This document shows, in pieces, positions 24,364 to 39,300 of a DNA stretch of 64,000 bases. The stretch's first letter is position 1, and every line of letters begins with the position of its first letter. The translations under genes and the position numbers were made by a program. A model generated the notes under the pieces. The model ran no database searches. It was not told the origin of the DNA and saw only the letters and a list, made by a program, of their open reading frames with translations. This DNA comes from Phoronis australis (lineage: Eukaryota; Phoronida; Phoronidae), in assembly GCA_002633005.1 (NCBI GenBank), contig NMRA01000507.1, positions 186,001-250,000 of the forward strand, given 5' to 3'.

Positions 24364-27300
24364 CGCGCGTATCATTTCAATATTCCTGGCTATGGTAAAC
24401 ACTAGTAAGAGCGTTGTTGGGAAAATGAACCTAAACTATCGTTCAATGGAAAATTACGAATTGTTTCTTTTACAGAAGAACATTAAGTAGTTCAAGCAAC
24501 CAAAACACAGTTGTTTTTACCTGTATATATTATAGTTGATGGCATTTGTGAAGGCCTGCTCGCCGGGGACATTAACATCTCGTTTGAAGTTGGAAATTGT
24601 AGAGGATATCCTGTATCGACTAGCTCAACTGGAATGACTGGAGTGGGAGTCTCGCTTACAGTAGAGGAAAACGACTTGAGTACTAGTTTGGGTAAAGATT
24701 TAAGTTTAAGTTAACAACTTGATGATTTCAAACCAACTCAGGGGAAATGTAGATTTTTAAAGGAAATTTCTAAGCGAACGGAAAAAATTTAAACAAATTA
24801 AAAAATAAAAGTCATTAATTTTGTGGCCCCGATTATTGTTGTGTAAGAAAAGAGATTAGTGGTAGGTTCATTGCAATCACTTTTCCAACAGATGGTTTGA
24901 CTTACAAAAGATGTAAAGAAAATTTTCACCTTTTCATCTTCTATACCGTCCGTTCAGCTTCATTACTTGGTAAAAAATTTGTTTGCATTACATTTCGTTT
25001 CACTCAGTGTTCATTCATTAAGGCTGGAGAAGTATCTCAGTAAGTATTTTTTAATGTGCAGAAACTAATTTATGAAACAACAGTGACAGTTTATTCATGC
25101 AAAATGAACGAAAAAGATTTTAATATCGACATTCAAAAGTTGATAAACGTAGTCAAAACATAAATTGTCATAGATTGACAAATTTAAGCAGTTTTTGAAT
25201 TGGTCCACTAGCAGAGCACGCTCTGCAGACCAAGTTTCTAGCAAACTCAAGCAAAACTACACGAGTGAAAGGCGAGTATTTCGCCAGTTGACCTTAAACT
25301 ACTCCAAAATGGCGGCCACTGAAATGATTGTTCAGTGAAGTTGGAATGTTTAGTCATGAAATTAAACGCACGAATTATGGCATCTAATTCCTTGTTCAAT
25401 TCCATGCAAGCGAAGGTTTTCGCCGCAAGTACATGACTTATGTCTTGGGATAAAGGAACGACAGCCACGCTACTTCAAAAGCCATTGAGTACTCCACGAC
25501 CACTTGGTCATGACAATAAAAGCGTCGTGCGATAGTCTTCTAACTCCGAGCACACACGTATGGAAATCTTAGCAGCTTTTGTGCAGGATTATTGGCTAGG
25601 AGCGTGTCTCGTATCGCAATTACGAGGTACAGATCGCCTCATTATGCGTTATCTCCCTGCTTAAAACTTCTTACGTTGGAGTGCAAGAAGACCAGTGCTA
25701 ACACCCGTCGGACGTCAGACGAACAGACTGGCGCACAAAGCTGAGGAGAGAAAGCAAGACTGTGAATCTGGTGCTTAGGGGAGCAGACTACTCAGTAAGA
25801 CTGAGGCTGATGCGAGAAAGGCTGAGATACAGAGGAAGGGTGAAAGAAAGGAACATCAGAGGGCCCAAACAGCACTGAAATGTGAACAGTTTTCAGAAAA
25901 CATTAACCCTAAAAGGGCTTCTGGTGGTTTCAAACTGAAGCTACACAAGTTCGATAAAAAGCATAATGGCACGGGCAACTTCCTGCAAAGGTTCGAAAAA
26001 TTCGAGTCAGTCATGGAGCCAGTCTTAGAGTAAGTGGTTATTAGTCTGAGTTCTCTGTTAACGTATATTACGAAGATGGTCAGCCTGACAGCGAGATACA
26101 TTATGGCCTTCAGACTGGACATAAAAGCACCCAATCCTCCATGAAGTGGCCCCAAGAATGTAGAAGGAAGCCAGACAATAAGAGAGCGGACCTGAAGAAT
26201 ACTGGCTTAGCAAAGGCCAGAGACTGTCAGAAGTAGACTCTTGGGGTACAACACCAGAAGTAAACGACAATAGTTAACCACCGAGGTTCCAAGGCGAGGA
26301 CAGAGATTCATTGAAGTGTGCTAACCATAAACACGCGTTCAAAGCAAAGCTGCGTCTAAAAGGATGGATACGTCAGCACACAAAAGGTGCCAGTGGCGAG
26401 AGATACAGGCTGCACCACCATTGTGGTTTGATTCAGACTTGCCGAACCGGTAGATATGACCTATTGGAAGCGATTATGTGAGTTGAGAGACTCAACCTTT
26501 CGCCAAAAGCAACACAAGGACACTGTACTATACGGTTCAAGTGGTTGCCATGTGTATGTATCGTCCAGTGACTGATTTGCTTGTCAGGAACGTACCTGGG
26601 GCTTTATAACCAAGGGATGTCGTACGAGAGCAGACAGTGACTACCACCAACAAGGACAGCCCACGGGGCAGGCGATAGCCTGATGGAAGGTTCTGAAGAT
26701 GGCAGTCCCCAAGAAAGGGCTCTGTGACTTCAACTCTAAAGGGGTTGAGGACAGTTGACCGATGAGAACTCATCTCCGAAGCAGTAGCTGTGTCTGCTAG
26801 AGTTCAAGCAGACCGACAAAAGGATTGGGAATAAGCCGTTTGGTATATCTACAGCCCTTGTAGTGTTCAAGGAAGCCCATCGAGACGATTCAACCCGAAA
26901 AGCTGTGGAATTTATCCCCAAAAAGATCGAATCACAGACCAAAGGCAAGGGCTTGTGCATGATAGAAATATTCAATTGGCTGGTGATGACGTGAAATAGG
27001 TTGATCACGCCGTGCAAGTAATTGAAGCCTGTGATGGGGATTTCCCACTAGACTATAGTTAGAAAAGTGACCGTATAGCCAAGAGCTTTTACTGACCAGG
27101 GGAGCATGAGAAGTTTTCCGATTCTGTAAATAATATGACAGAAGACGATTATAAAGGACGAGTGATAGAGGAGCCTTTCAAGAGGGTAACAATTGATCTG
27201 GTGGGTCATTAATTTCTATTGTTGGATAAGGGGAACAGGTATATCCTCGGGGTTGTAGATTTCGCTACCAGGTACCCTCAGACAGTGGTATTACCGGAGA

Positions 27301-30300
27301 TAGAGGCAGGGCTCTTGGCCGAATAAATGTTAGAAGTGGGGTTCCGAAGCAAGAACCTGAATGATCATAGAGGAACTGATACAGGACGTCAATATGCTTG
27401 GGAGTTGGAAGAAGCTGGATACGATCCTTTACTATCCACGCTGTAATGGGTCTTTTTCGCTAACCGAAAAGTTCTGTACTCAAGTTCAGGACTTTCAGCC
27501 TTTGAGTTGCTCTACGGCAGGGCAGTTAGAGATCTTATGCAGAATCTGAAAAATCTCTGGACTGTGTAACACAATAAAACGGTTTAAAATACCTATTAGT
27601 ATGTGTTCGAGCTAAGGAATTGTCAAGACGAAACATGTGACTTTAAATGATGGCATCAGCAAATTTAAATTAATTTATTTTCGAGCCTCAGACGTGGTCC
27701 AACTTGTGCTAATACAGATAACCCCCGTTTTTTCCAAATTCAGGTTGGGCACCTATAGTATCATAGACGGTCCCATTTTTGAAGCTCGAAAATTTCTTCC
27801 TGTTAAGAAGGATAAGTCAAAATTCTTATTAAAATAACATCAGTAAAAATTAACATTCGATCGTCACAATTGTTAACCTCCTTGTAATAAAAGTGGTCCC
27901 ACCTTTTGCCACGTTAAGGTGGGACCCTCTATAGCAATATACAGGCCCCGACGTTTGGAAAGTTTCAGCCGGGTCACTGATATTAATTAAAGGCGCACCA
28001 AATTGGATCCACCTTCAGGCGGGGGTCTGTATATTAATGTAGGGGAAACGCTTTTGAAGCTCGAAAAAGATGATCAAAATGATTGCCAACGAAATTACCA
28101 TGACTTTAACCAATCTGTTTAATAAACTTCTTCAGCTAGGTGTATATCCGTGTTCTTGGAAACACGTAATTATGGTCCCTATAAACAAACAAGACTCCAA
28201 AACTGATATTTCAAATTACCGCCCAATAACTTTACTTAACACCCTATCCAAAATCATCACATTTCTCAAACAAAACAACTTGATCTATCATCGTCAATTT
28301 GTTTTGTTTTTTTTTGTGTGGGAACAGCACCGTGGCACAACTTGTTGAAATAGTACATGACATTCATTTACATTTTGAGAAGGGCGAGAGTGTCAGATCC
28401 ATTTTTCTAGATATAGCTTCTGCTTTCGATTGTGTCCCTCAAGGCCCTCTTCTCTTCTTGGTTTATATTAATGACCTTCCTGATAACCTGTCATGTAGCA
28501 CATACCTTTATGCAGATGACACGGCGTTGTTTTAAAAAAGCATTGACCTCACCTTTTCCAAATCTCTTAATGCTCTCTTCCTTATTGACCCGTCTTATGA
28601 CCTTAAATTTAATGATGAAATCATTCCTAGAAAACAGTCGCACAGACATCTTGGTATGCTGTTAGATGAAAAACCCATGATGAAAAACTCATTCACACCT
28701 CACGTTCGGGAGCTCATACAAAAAACTCAGGAACTAATTAACCTACTTCAACTTGTATCTCGTCATCTGAATTCTACATGTACACATCGATTATTGTGAT
28801 ATTATATATCAGTCTGCCAATACTGTTGCACTCCAGCATTTGGAGAAATTACAGTATCAAGCTTCCGGAGCTTACAGGGGATCCAATAGTGTTAACGTTT
28901 CGAATAGTCTCAAGCGGCACAAACTGTCTACTCGACGCTATCTTCACATGACCACCTTTTTTTCAAAGTAATAAAAAATGTCAACAACGCCTTTGTCAAA
29001 AAATATTTGATCTATACACTAGACAAGGGCACCGTAGTGATTTGAGATCCTCCACTTCATACTGAATTCCTCCGTCGTTCAGTCAGGCATTCAGAAGGTC
29101 TACAGTTATGATATGTATCAACAACTGGAATTCTTTTCCAGTCTCTTTTAAGGAAAGCAAATCTTTTACGAGTATAAAAAAATAATTGTATAACTGTTTT
29201 TCATAATTTTGATAGCTCAACCCCCTTGACTCAATTCTCCCTTCCCCGCGATAACGAAATTGTATTATACAGATCAAGATGCGGTCATTTCCTCAACTCC
29301 GACAAGTTCAGGCATAATTTAAGTAATGTCTCTCCAAACTGTAAATGTGGTGACCACCAATCTTATCCTCATGTTTTCTTCAAATGTCCCCTCATCGAAT
29401 ACCTGAGAGCCTCACTCTTTCGTGCTCTCAATGAAAACCAATCAATTGTTAAAGCTCTCCCTACTAAAGTTACATTATTATTGAATGGTAGTCCTAACAC
29501 TGACCCTGTTCACAATGAATTGCCCCTAAGCAACGTTAGCAAATTTTTATGTACCGTTTATGAATATTGTTGCTTCTGATTTCCATACATGAATCTGTAC
29601 ATGTTTTTATTTTTATATATTCGTAATAGAATATCTAAATATTGGGATACTTACATTAGATACTACTTAAATGTATATACCTCTATGTATATTAGTTTCA
29701 TTTATGAATTGTCTACAACCCAGATATAATGCTTCGCGATTTCTGGGTTTTTCATTATTTCTTTGTATGTTCTGTGTATTCTTCAATAAACATATATCAC
29801 TTTAAAAAGAAAAAAAGCTCGAAAAAGGATTTTTTGCCTTTGTTGTATTTTATAAATAATAAGATATTTGAAATAATAAGCTATTATATGTGTTTGACAG
29901 AAAAAATGTTTAATGCTCAACACTGAAAGAAACATCACTACGACAACAAGGACAGGGACACGCAATTTCGAGCAGGACAGTGAATAATGGTTTTAATCGC
30001 TGCAGATCAAAACAACTTATTTATAAAGTGAAAGAGACCGTACATAGTAATGGGGTAGTCAATTAACTTGAACGGCAAGATCAAGATCTTCCATGGAAAT
30101 GTGTTGAAATCACATCGCGAACGCAAAGTTGACTACACTGTAGACAAGGAACAAACTGTCGGTGTGGTGTTGACATAGGAATATCATCCTGATGAAGCGA
30201 CCGTCCTCGACAAAGGCCACTTTGAGCTTTAACCTGATGGTGATATTTTGAAACATAAAACACTGGAAAAGTGTCTCTACCACACCAATTTACCCGTTTC

Positions 30301-33300
30301 CAATTTTCATAATTACGAAGCAAGAAAAAATGTACGAATTTCAAGATCAATTGTTTCAAAGTATCACAAAGTAGCAACGGAACTTGCTCAGGGCGACCTC
30401 CAATCTGGAATCGGCCACTGTAAAGTGACAAACAGGATAGATACCTGAGGACCTCCGAAGGCAAATAAAACAGTCATGAATTTACCACTTTTCTAATAAT
30501 GGTGTAGACGGAGTCATTGGAATACATAACATTATAACATATCCAAGGATCTGACTGTCTGCTGGTGGAGGCTGCCCCTGTAGTGTTGAACAACGTTTTC
30601 CTCTCTAACAAAAATCAAATTAAGAGAAACATGAGAAAATAACCATAACTATATTATATTTATAATTCAACACAAATTCCAGTTACTACACCACTGTCAC
30701 TCAACAAAAATATTTTTTATCTACGAAAGTAGGCTTTGTAATTCTCACTATATGTGGGAAGTTAGTGTAATGAAGAGACGATATCTTGTACTAATTTATG
30801 GCTCACGTCTGCACGATTCATTTCCAGAAACTGTGAGTGAATACAAAGTAACGTTGATCTTCAAAAAAATGGAACACCCCAAGTAAGGCATGATTATGAC
30901 ATCGCACGATTTAATACTAGTTAATGCAATGGTGAGTGAATCAAATACAGCCGCCACGAAAGGATCAATGATGTATTACAGTATTTAGAAACGCCAAACG
31001 GCGTGGAAGCTGTGAAAACACAAGAAATGTTTCATATTTCGTATTTGCTACACTTTGCCTTGCACCGCTGAATTCTACTTCTGTAGGCACGTGTCCCGGT
31101 TTGTCGAGATTTAACATAGCACAGGTCTCGTGGACGAATGAAAGTGATGTCACCGACGGATTCGTAAAAGTAAGTTGTTCATGACGAAATACTTATTGTT
31201 TTGATATTGGTTACAAAATGTGGTCACATTAGGGTGCTTATTGTGGTACATGTGAATATAAATTTATGAAGATTCTTTCAACCGGAACAACTAAGCTCAA
31301 CTCAAACTGTCGCAGCCTTGTTAACAAAGACCCTTGTTGGCATAACCAATTACAATTGTTGACTCAAAAATCGTCCACTGGCTGCAATTCGAACTAGCAA
31401 ACTGATTAGTTGTCTGACACTACAAAAAGAGATAGTTATTGGCAGTGTTTTGAGAAGATAAATCTCGGGAAGATGGAATTTAATGTGCAAAGTGATGGAG
31501 GTTGAACTTAAACGTGTACATTGAGTTAAATGGACTGTGAGTTTGTCATTTGTTGCGTTTCCCTTATTGACAATAATGTATTGAAAACTTGCAGTGTCGT
31601 TCACTGTTTAAGGTTGCACTCAAAAAAGTCATCAAAAGGTCCACTGTTTTAGAAATTCAAACCACTCCTTGCGTAATTCAGGCTACGGGCCTGAACGATC
31701 AAAACTCAGTTGAGCAGACAGCGAACACGAACAGTGTAAACTCTCGCTGCTTGTCTTGGAGTAGCAAGCTCTAAAAATACATAGGTCATTTGCAGGAGTT
31801 AGCATTCCAGGACTAGAGTTTGATGGTTAAACCCATCCCTGAGTCTATTTGTAAGGTCATAAAAGCACAAAGCTGGAGTGCATTCTAATAACTTGCTGCG
31901 ACAATGGTGAAAGCCACTGAGAAGTGAATTTGGCGTACGCGATTTCTACTGCAAATTGAATTTGTCTTGAGCACCCTCTCCTCATTGATTTCCTTTTGCC
32001 AATGTTAAGACGAATATTTGATTGGCTAGTCTGCGTAAGACACAAATAAGTATTCATTGGTCTACATTGGCGTTATACTACACTCATATGGCGACAAGAA
32101 ATTAGGCTCGATTTCGGACGTAACTAATGCGTCATTTGACCTGACTTTACCAAGAATAGTGTGTGAAGTAAAATTGTTTGTGAGTCAATGACGCGGGAAG
32201 CGGAGGCTTAAGATTTAAGAGTAACAACTGTTTTTAGGACCATTCTACCTAGAAGATACATGTCCCCATGCTTAGGAATGATGTCATGCCAAGAATTGAA
32301 CGATGGCGCTTGGCTTACGTCAAAATCCAACTGCTGCCTGGTGGTTTGGTAATTTGTCCCAATTTGGCACAATCGGCATAATTTATGAGGAGGAGGATAC
32401 TGATAAAATTGTTTATATAAGTTTTAGGTTTTAAAAGTCACATGGAATGAAATGGTACAAGAACACTACGCAGTGAGATTACCAATCAGCTGCGCCCCCA
32501 CCCGAATAACCATCATTCCCCTATAAAATGGTATGCGACAATCGATCGTGTAGACAGCGAGCCGATTGTTGTTATGTATGATAGTCGTATTTGGCAATCG
32601 GGCAGTTTCAACCACAGATGTGATATCAGCCATAAATAGCTAACGTGTTGCTACGAACGAGAGAAAGACACATATCTTCGTAATTAGATTACTTCTCAAT
32701 AACATGTTCAAGAAATGACCTTTTAATAATACCTGTGTTATATTTGTAGAAGTTCGTCTACTACAAACGCGACCCGAATACGACCATTCACGTGATTTTC
32801 GTTTCCAACATGCTAACTGCCGGCAATGTTATCGAATATCACATCAAATTCAACGACAACCTTTGTACCTCACCCGGGACAGTCGGTGTGCGCTTAGGAT
32901 TGTATGCAGCTAATTTCAGGTCCAGAATTGGCACAAACGCAGGTAAAGTATGTATTGCCTAAGACTCCTGGGGGAAATGAACCAACCACCGAGTACTCAA
33001 GCGTTATTCTTGGTAAAAATTGCCGGCAGCGCAACCTCAGCGGTATGAAATTGAAGTTGACATTCCATGAATAGACTTCTTTGGTTTCAGAATGATAAAT
33101 AATTGACGCAGCGAATAGAACTGATTGATACTCATCATTCTGGTTACCTATAATAACATGGCCATGACAAGTGAAATTTAAACCTCTAAACTCAACATCA
33201 GTTAAACTTGTGGTTTAATAACCTAGGTTAACATATATAGGAATTGGTCTCATTGGAGTCCAGTTTGTGTGCTTAAAGTAAACACATTGAATAGCATGGC

Positions 33301-36300
33301 TGTTACATGAAAAATTAAGTTTTGAATCTGGGCCATTGTTTGATGTCGAGACTGAATCTCCTGCCCTCTTCTTATACAATACGAACTCTCTAATATAAAT
33401 TGATAGTGCTTCAGTGGGAACTTTAGAAAGATTTTCATTAACTCCGCAGTAATGCCTCCAAATAACTCTGACTTCGATGACATACCTCAGTCTCCCTGGA
33501 TCCAACATAGCGAGTTCTACTGTAATTCAATGAGATATCAACTAACACGACACAGAATCTCACCCCATAAGCTCCAGTATGCAATAGCTTTAGATGTGTA
33601 TGACATGGTATAAAAACACAAAAAGTATGCGCATGTGTATGAAGTGGGTGATCTGAAGGGCATTTTTGTAACACTCACTCAAAAATTCCCAAGAAAATGT
33701 TCGAATTCTGTGCAAGTGATTATTCTGTCGTACAATTTGGATGATATTGTTGACGGAAAGCCTGACGAGTGACGACCCAAACAGGTACCTTTTCAACCTC
33801 ACTTAAGAAAGTCTTCATGTACCGACAGCATCAGTTTAGTGCAAATAAAATATACCTACAAAGCTATGCCATAGTCATTGTATTAAAGAAACATTGAATT
33901 ATTTCCAGGGGTGGATCCAAAATTTTGAGTTAGGGGGGCCAGGGCACAGTATTAGCCAGGATTTTGCCTATCAGACATTCGCACCCCCGAAATGTCAAAT
34001 GGAATCTGCCACTGGTTTCAATATAAGAACATAGTATACCACCGGGTTTATCTGTACAAACGGGACAGCCAAATGCCACCAGTACTGGTACTATAAACAC
34101 TCTGGCATTGCTATCTGTACCACTATCAAAAATTTAATCTAAAACATTAGTTAAGACTGTCAAATTTGTGACGGAAAGAAATTCCACTGCTGTCCATTGA
34201 CAAAGCAGCCAGTCTGAATTTATCTGGATAACGCATCATCAGTGCTACGGCATTCTCTTTGGACACATCTGGAGCTCCATCAGTCGGCATTTTTGGAGGG
34301 GCATCAATTAAGAAGCGAATTTCAAGATCACCAGCTTCTCTTCTGTTCTGCACTAAGTGCAAGGTTTTCTCCTTTACTTCATTTACAAACTCTGAAAAGC
34401 ACAAGAGCAGCAATTCAAAAGTAAAAAAAAAACTTTTTGATTCCAGAGTAGTCCATGATTAAAGTAAAACACCACGATATCTAATTGCTAGTTTTCGTCT
34501 AATTTTATAAACTTCAAGCTAAAGCCAAAACTAGATTTTAATCCTATTTTTAAGCAGATTACTTTGATAATCAAAACGTGTTTTGCTTTATTCATAGTCT
34601 GCATTCTTTTCAAAATACATGCATCTTTTGAGATCAGCTTTCTTTGCTGTGGTTTTTAGTTTTACCCATTTATAACCAAATCTTTCACGAAAAACAACAG
34701 ATTTTTAAATACTTTAGAACTATGGTGGTTGTGAAAAAAGATCGTTATTGTTCAGGCTCTGCGAAAGCGTCATGAATTCTTAGACAGAAAAATTATCGAG
34801 GTAACTCACCTTTTTACAAGACCAACTTCAACATTCGTGGTGTGTTTGTCGTCGAAGCAGCAGTCCTCAAAATGGTCGGAACATATTTCGGCTCCGACAG
34901 ATGGCTGACTTGACATTCATTTTCCAAAGACGAGCAGTGCACATGAAAACGTGCCATTACGCTGCCAGATGCTTGTCTTTTGAGAATTTAAATGGGCCCA
35001 CGCCTTCCACCTGGGTGGTGTTAGAACAGTTAGCACACACACACCCCTGCACCATTGCTCAAACACGCCAAGATTGAAGGTCTTTGTTCGTCGTGTACTG
35101 TGATATAATGGCGGTGAACTGCATTGTGGGATATGATCTAGTAGTTTGTGTTCCCGAACACCATGTAACTGAGTCAAAGGTCAACTTTTCGCGGATTTTT
35201 TATTTTCGCATTTTTAAAATAACCAAAGATACAATTGTACGATAATTTGAATAACATACATCCAAAGAGCAATACCTTGGAGATATTATTACAAATTACA
35301 CTTTAACCTGATGGCCACCTCCATTTAAATACTCTCGCCATTTTTAATCTGGGGGACCTTGTTTTTTAAAATAGTGTTGGAAGGCACATGGATACAATTC
35401 ACACTCCAAAAGAATTGAAGACAATTGACAAGTTCTTTTATACAAGTGCAACAACAAAATAAGTATTTATTTTCACAATTTTACTATATGGCATAACGTT
35501 TATTTGGACATCTACTTTGTGACGCCTGTCTTGCAAATAAAGGTTTTGTTAATAAAAGTTCTTCCTTCACTGTGACAAGTTTGGTAGCGTACAAGGAATT
35601 GCAGTTCATAGACGCCTTTTGCACATGAGGTTTTAATCCACCTCGAACCGGGTCCAACTGACGACAAAAAAAAAACCAAAAAAACACAAGAACGAAGTGT
35701 GTAAACAATATATTTAGCGTACCCTTTTGACTATAAAATCTCGGAAGGCGGCAGAAAAGTCCGATTTGAACACGACTTTATCCGAAGCTTAAGCCTTACA
35801 TTGCAACCAATCATGGTAATTGTCATCCTGCCAGATCCGCATGCAAAACTTGTAGGACCTTTCCAACATTAGCGTTGTAGACGGAGGTTCGTGGTACTGT
35901 GACAGTCCGCTATACTCCCAAGAGGAACATGTATATATGGTGTTGAATCGCTAGTCACCCGCCATCAGTCGTCAATGAACACACATGATATCCGACAACA
36001 GCCAAAGTTAAACTTGCTTGTTTCTTATTTTCTGTAGCTTGACGGAAGGTTTCAAATAGACCGTGTCCAACCCCTATTACAGTGTGTAAAAACGCGTGTC
36101 CGTGTGGTTGAAATATCCGACATAACGCTTGTGTTTTACACAATCGTTGTCCGGCGTGAAACGCACGTAACCTGACAGACAGTGCCAACGTTAGACAACT
36201 TTATCCGGAGCTTATGTACTAACTAAACGTTTCGAAAGCAGAATGTCTGGTTGCTGTTTATTTAGTACGCGACCTTATTTCGTCGCATGTTTCCGTCATC

Positions 36301-39300
36301 TCTGTCCATCATATCTGCCTGGCGTCCCTCCGTCTGGCGTCTGTCAGTCCCGTATTATGAAAATTAACATATATGTTCTAACATGTACTGAGAAGAGAAC
36401 GACTGACGATAAGTTATGGACGGGTTAGAGTACTTTAACCCCGGCCCCCACAATGTCAATTTTATTTTTGCCTGTGGCTCAGTACCTTCCGAGCTCCTTG
36501 GTGGATTTTTATCAAATTTGTCATTTTGCTATTGGGGAGAGTACAATGGCTTTAGCTGATTTTAGCATAAACTCGACTACTGCTGAGTCTCCCAGTGACA
36601 ATGTTTGCTTCTGTCTCGATATTAAGTCATTTCTTGGTAAAAGCTTATGAATTTGGCGGATAAATTTCTTTCCTGAAGAAAGCGGTCTTTGCATCGTTTT
36701 TATTTCTGTTCTTTATCGACCGCTTCCTTGCCGGCTATAAACAACCCGAGGATCGTGGTGAAAGTTGTGAGTGATGACGTGCTTTTGTGCTCACTAGGGA
36801 CTATGCTAAGTTACGTATTGCACCTTTAGTGGTAATAGACCGGCAGCCTAGAGCACTTAGCATAGATGAAAAATGTACCAACACCTGACCACGGGAGCAT
36901 TTAGATTCTACCTCTGTATGTACAGAAATGGACTTCTGCCGTTGTCTGCACTCTAGGTGTGACCCCTGGAGGCCTTACAAAGGGGCCAAAATTGAGCTAG
37001 ACTAGATGTTCGAGGTACCGGCCGAAACTGATTTAAAAAAACAACAGTACCCCACTGAACACCGAATGACCCATGACAGACAAATTGCACTCTGGAATAG
37101 GTCCGGCAGGACCCATAAAAATCCCCAAAATGACCTAGCACATACATACATTCGAGGTACCACAAAAACAATTCCATGTGATTCAATACATGTCAGGGGT
37201 CACTAAATGCCCTATCACAGACAAAATGCTCTGGATTATGCCCTGCAGAAACCCTAAAAATCACAACCACGGTATGCCATCGAAATTTAGAGCTACATTA
37301 GATACCCGAGGTACCGGCCAAAACTGACTCAAAATCAATAATCGTGCCGCACCAGATGACCCATGACAGACAATTTGTGCTCTGGAAAGCGCGCGCCAGA
37401 AACTAAAAACGACATCCTAAAAGGAGCTAGGTCATCATTCGAGGTACCACAATAAACAATGCAATGAGATTCAAATAGATGTTACTGAACCCACTCTAGG
37501 TTGTGCTCGCCAGACCAAGAAATATCAACCACGTAATTGTGAAAATGACATATTAGATAATGAAGATACCGGTTAAAGCTTAGTAGAGTTTCTCAGAATA
37601 AAGGATTTCAATAAGAAAGGTGTTGTGATCACGTGTTTCGGTGCATGGCAAATTAGTGTATTCCGTAAAACTTTTGCGTCTACTGAGCTGTCTCTGGCGG
37701 AAAGTAAGCATGTTGGAAAGTACCTGATAACAGTAAAATGTTTAAGACGCAGCTAGTGTAGTAGAATGAGCTACCAAAACTGCCAGCAGGAATGATGCTT
37801 CAATGGCAACAAATGTCCCCTAAATTTGCGCTAGATCGAGGAACCACGAAAATGATTTCCAAAGAGTCCTTTCATTCCATTGACTACAATACGTTGAAAG
37901 AAATGCAACAGACGTGTTTTCAAAATTCTTCTTTAATCAAAATGAACTAGAAATAACAAGACTTTCAAACAGCAACCCATAAACTTATAACAACATAATA
38001 ACAGACAATTAAAGTCATTGCATCGGCGAGAACATCACATGGGCGGCTCACCATAGGGGGCTGGGGCCATAGCCCCCACTTTTTTCAGTGCTGCACCACC
38101 CATGGTCTATGGGCGGTGCACCACAGGGGGCTGGGGAGGGGGCACTTTTTCAGTGCTCCGCCGCCCATGCTTCACTCTAATATATGTTTAATGTCAATAG
38201 TAGTTTCCAGCTTGACTCGGGCTCGTTTTTTTCGGCATAGTCCTTTCCCTCTACCTCTTGATCGGCTTGGTTTTCTTGTAAAAGACCAGCAACTTCAAAA
38301 ACGACATCAGGAACAGCAGATCTACAAAAGCATTCGGGAGTATAGTATCCATCTTGTATCTTCCAATTGTAGTTCAGAGGATCCAAACCGTTTCCCGGAT
38401 CGGCCGAATCCGCTTGATTCCAGAGCATGGCAACATAATGGGCTCGTTCCAACTTGTTCAATAGTGTCTTTCGGCAAGGAGGAAGCAATGCGCGGTCGAT
38501 CTTCTTGATGTTGGACATTGAATTTTCCTGAAATAAATAGTGAGAAAATTTAATTTACGAGGGACCAATGGTCTAACAGCTGACGAACAAAAACATAGAG
38601 CCTGAACGCCACTTATTGTCTTTTAAGTATCAACTGAGACGGCCTTTTAGTTTAATCAACTATGTTTTATCAATTACAGTCATTACCTTGTTTATTTCTC
38701 CGGTCATCTCGATTAATTTCAGATATCTCGCTTCATTGACGACTTTCACTCCTCCCTTCACTCCATATAGGATGCATATGAACTCTTCTAACTTTCTTTC
38801 ATCTGGGACATCTACGCTTATTAACTATGAGAAGAAGCTGATAAGTGCCTCAGATGAGTCTTTCATCAGAATTTCCAGAGGCCTCTCTTTCCCTTTGCTA
38901 TACAGTGCTACTGTGACGTCACACCCCATCATTGTCATTATATGCTTGGGTTTATCTGTTCCTCGATCGCAAATGACGTCACTCAATAATATATATAAGA
39001 AAACATAAAGGTTGGACACTTAAACTTTGCCAAGCCGAGGGTCCCAACTTCAACCGTCCAAAATCCAAATAAAATCTTCGCGCACCTCCCTCAGTCTGGT
39101 GTTGCATAAACCTTCGAAGCCTTATCTTTCCTAGATCCCATTAACTGTCTTCGTGAGTGGTGAATTGGCGATGGAATTTCCAAAACAATCTCAAAACTCT
39201 GAATTCAAGGACCTGAAATAGTAAACATGGCGGATTTCAGTTGTGCTTCAACTTGTACGCCTGTCGTAGGTGAAACTTCGAGTTTGAGCAAGCAACCTAT

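Noticed and set aside
24156-24402. Open frames through the GT repeat
   Set aside because: Mostly Val-Cys or Thr-His runs encoded by the microsatellite.
38116-38508. Plus-strand 130-codon frame
   Set aside because: Antisense to the better supported minus-strand piece at 38177-38518.
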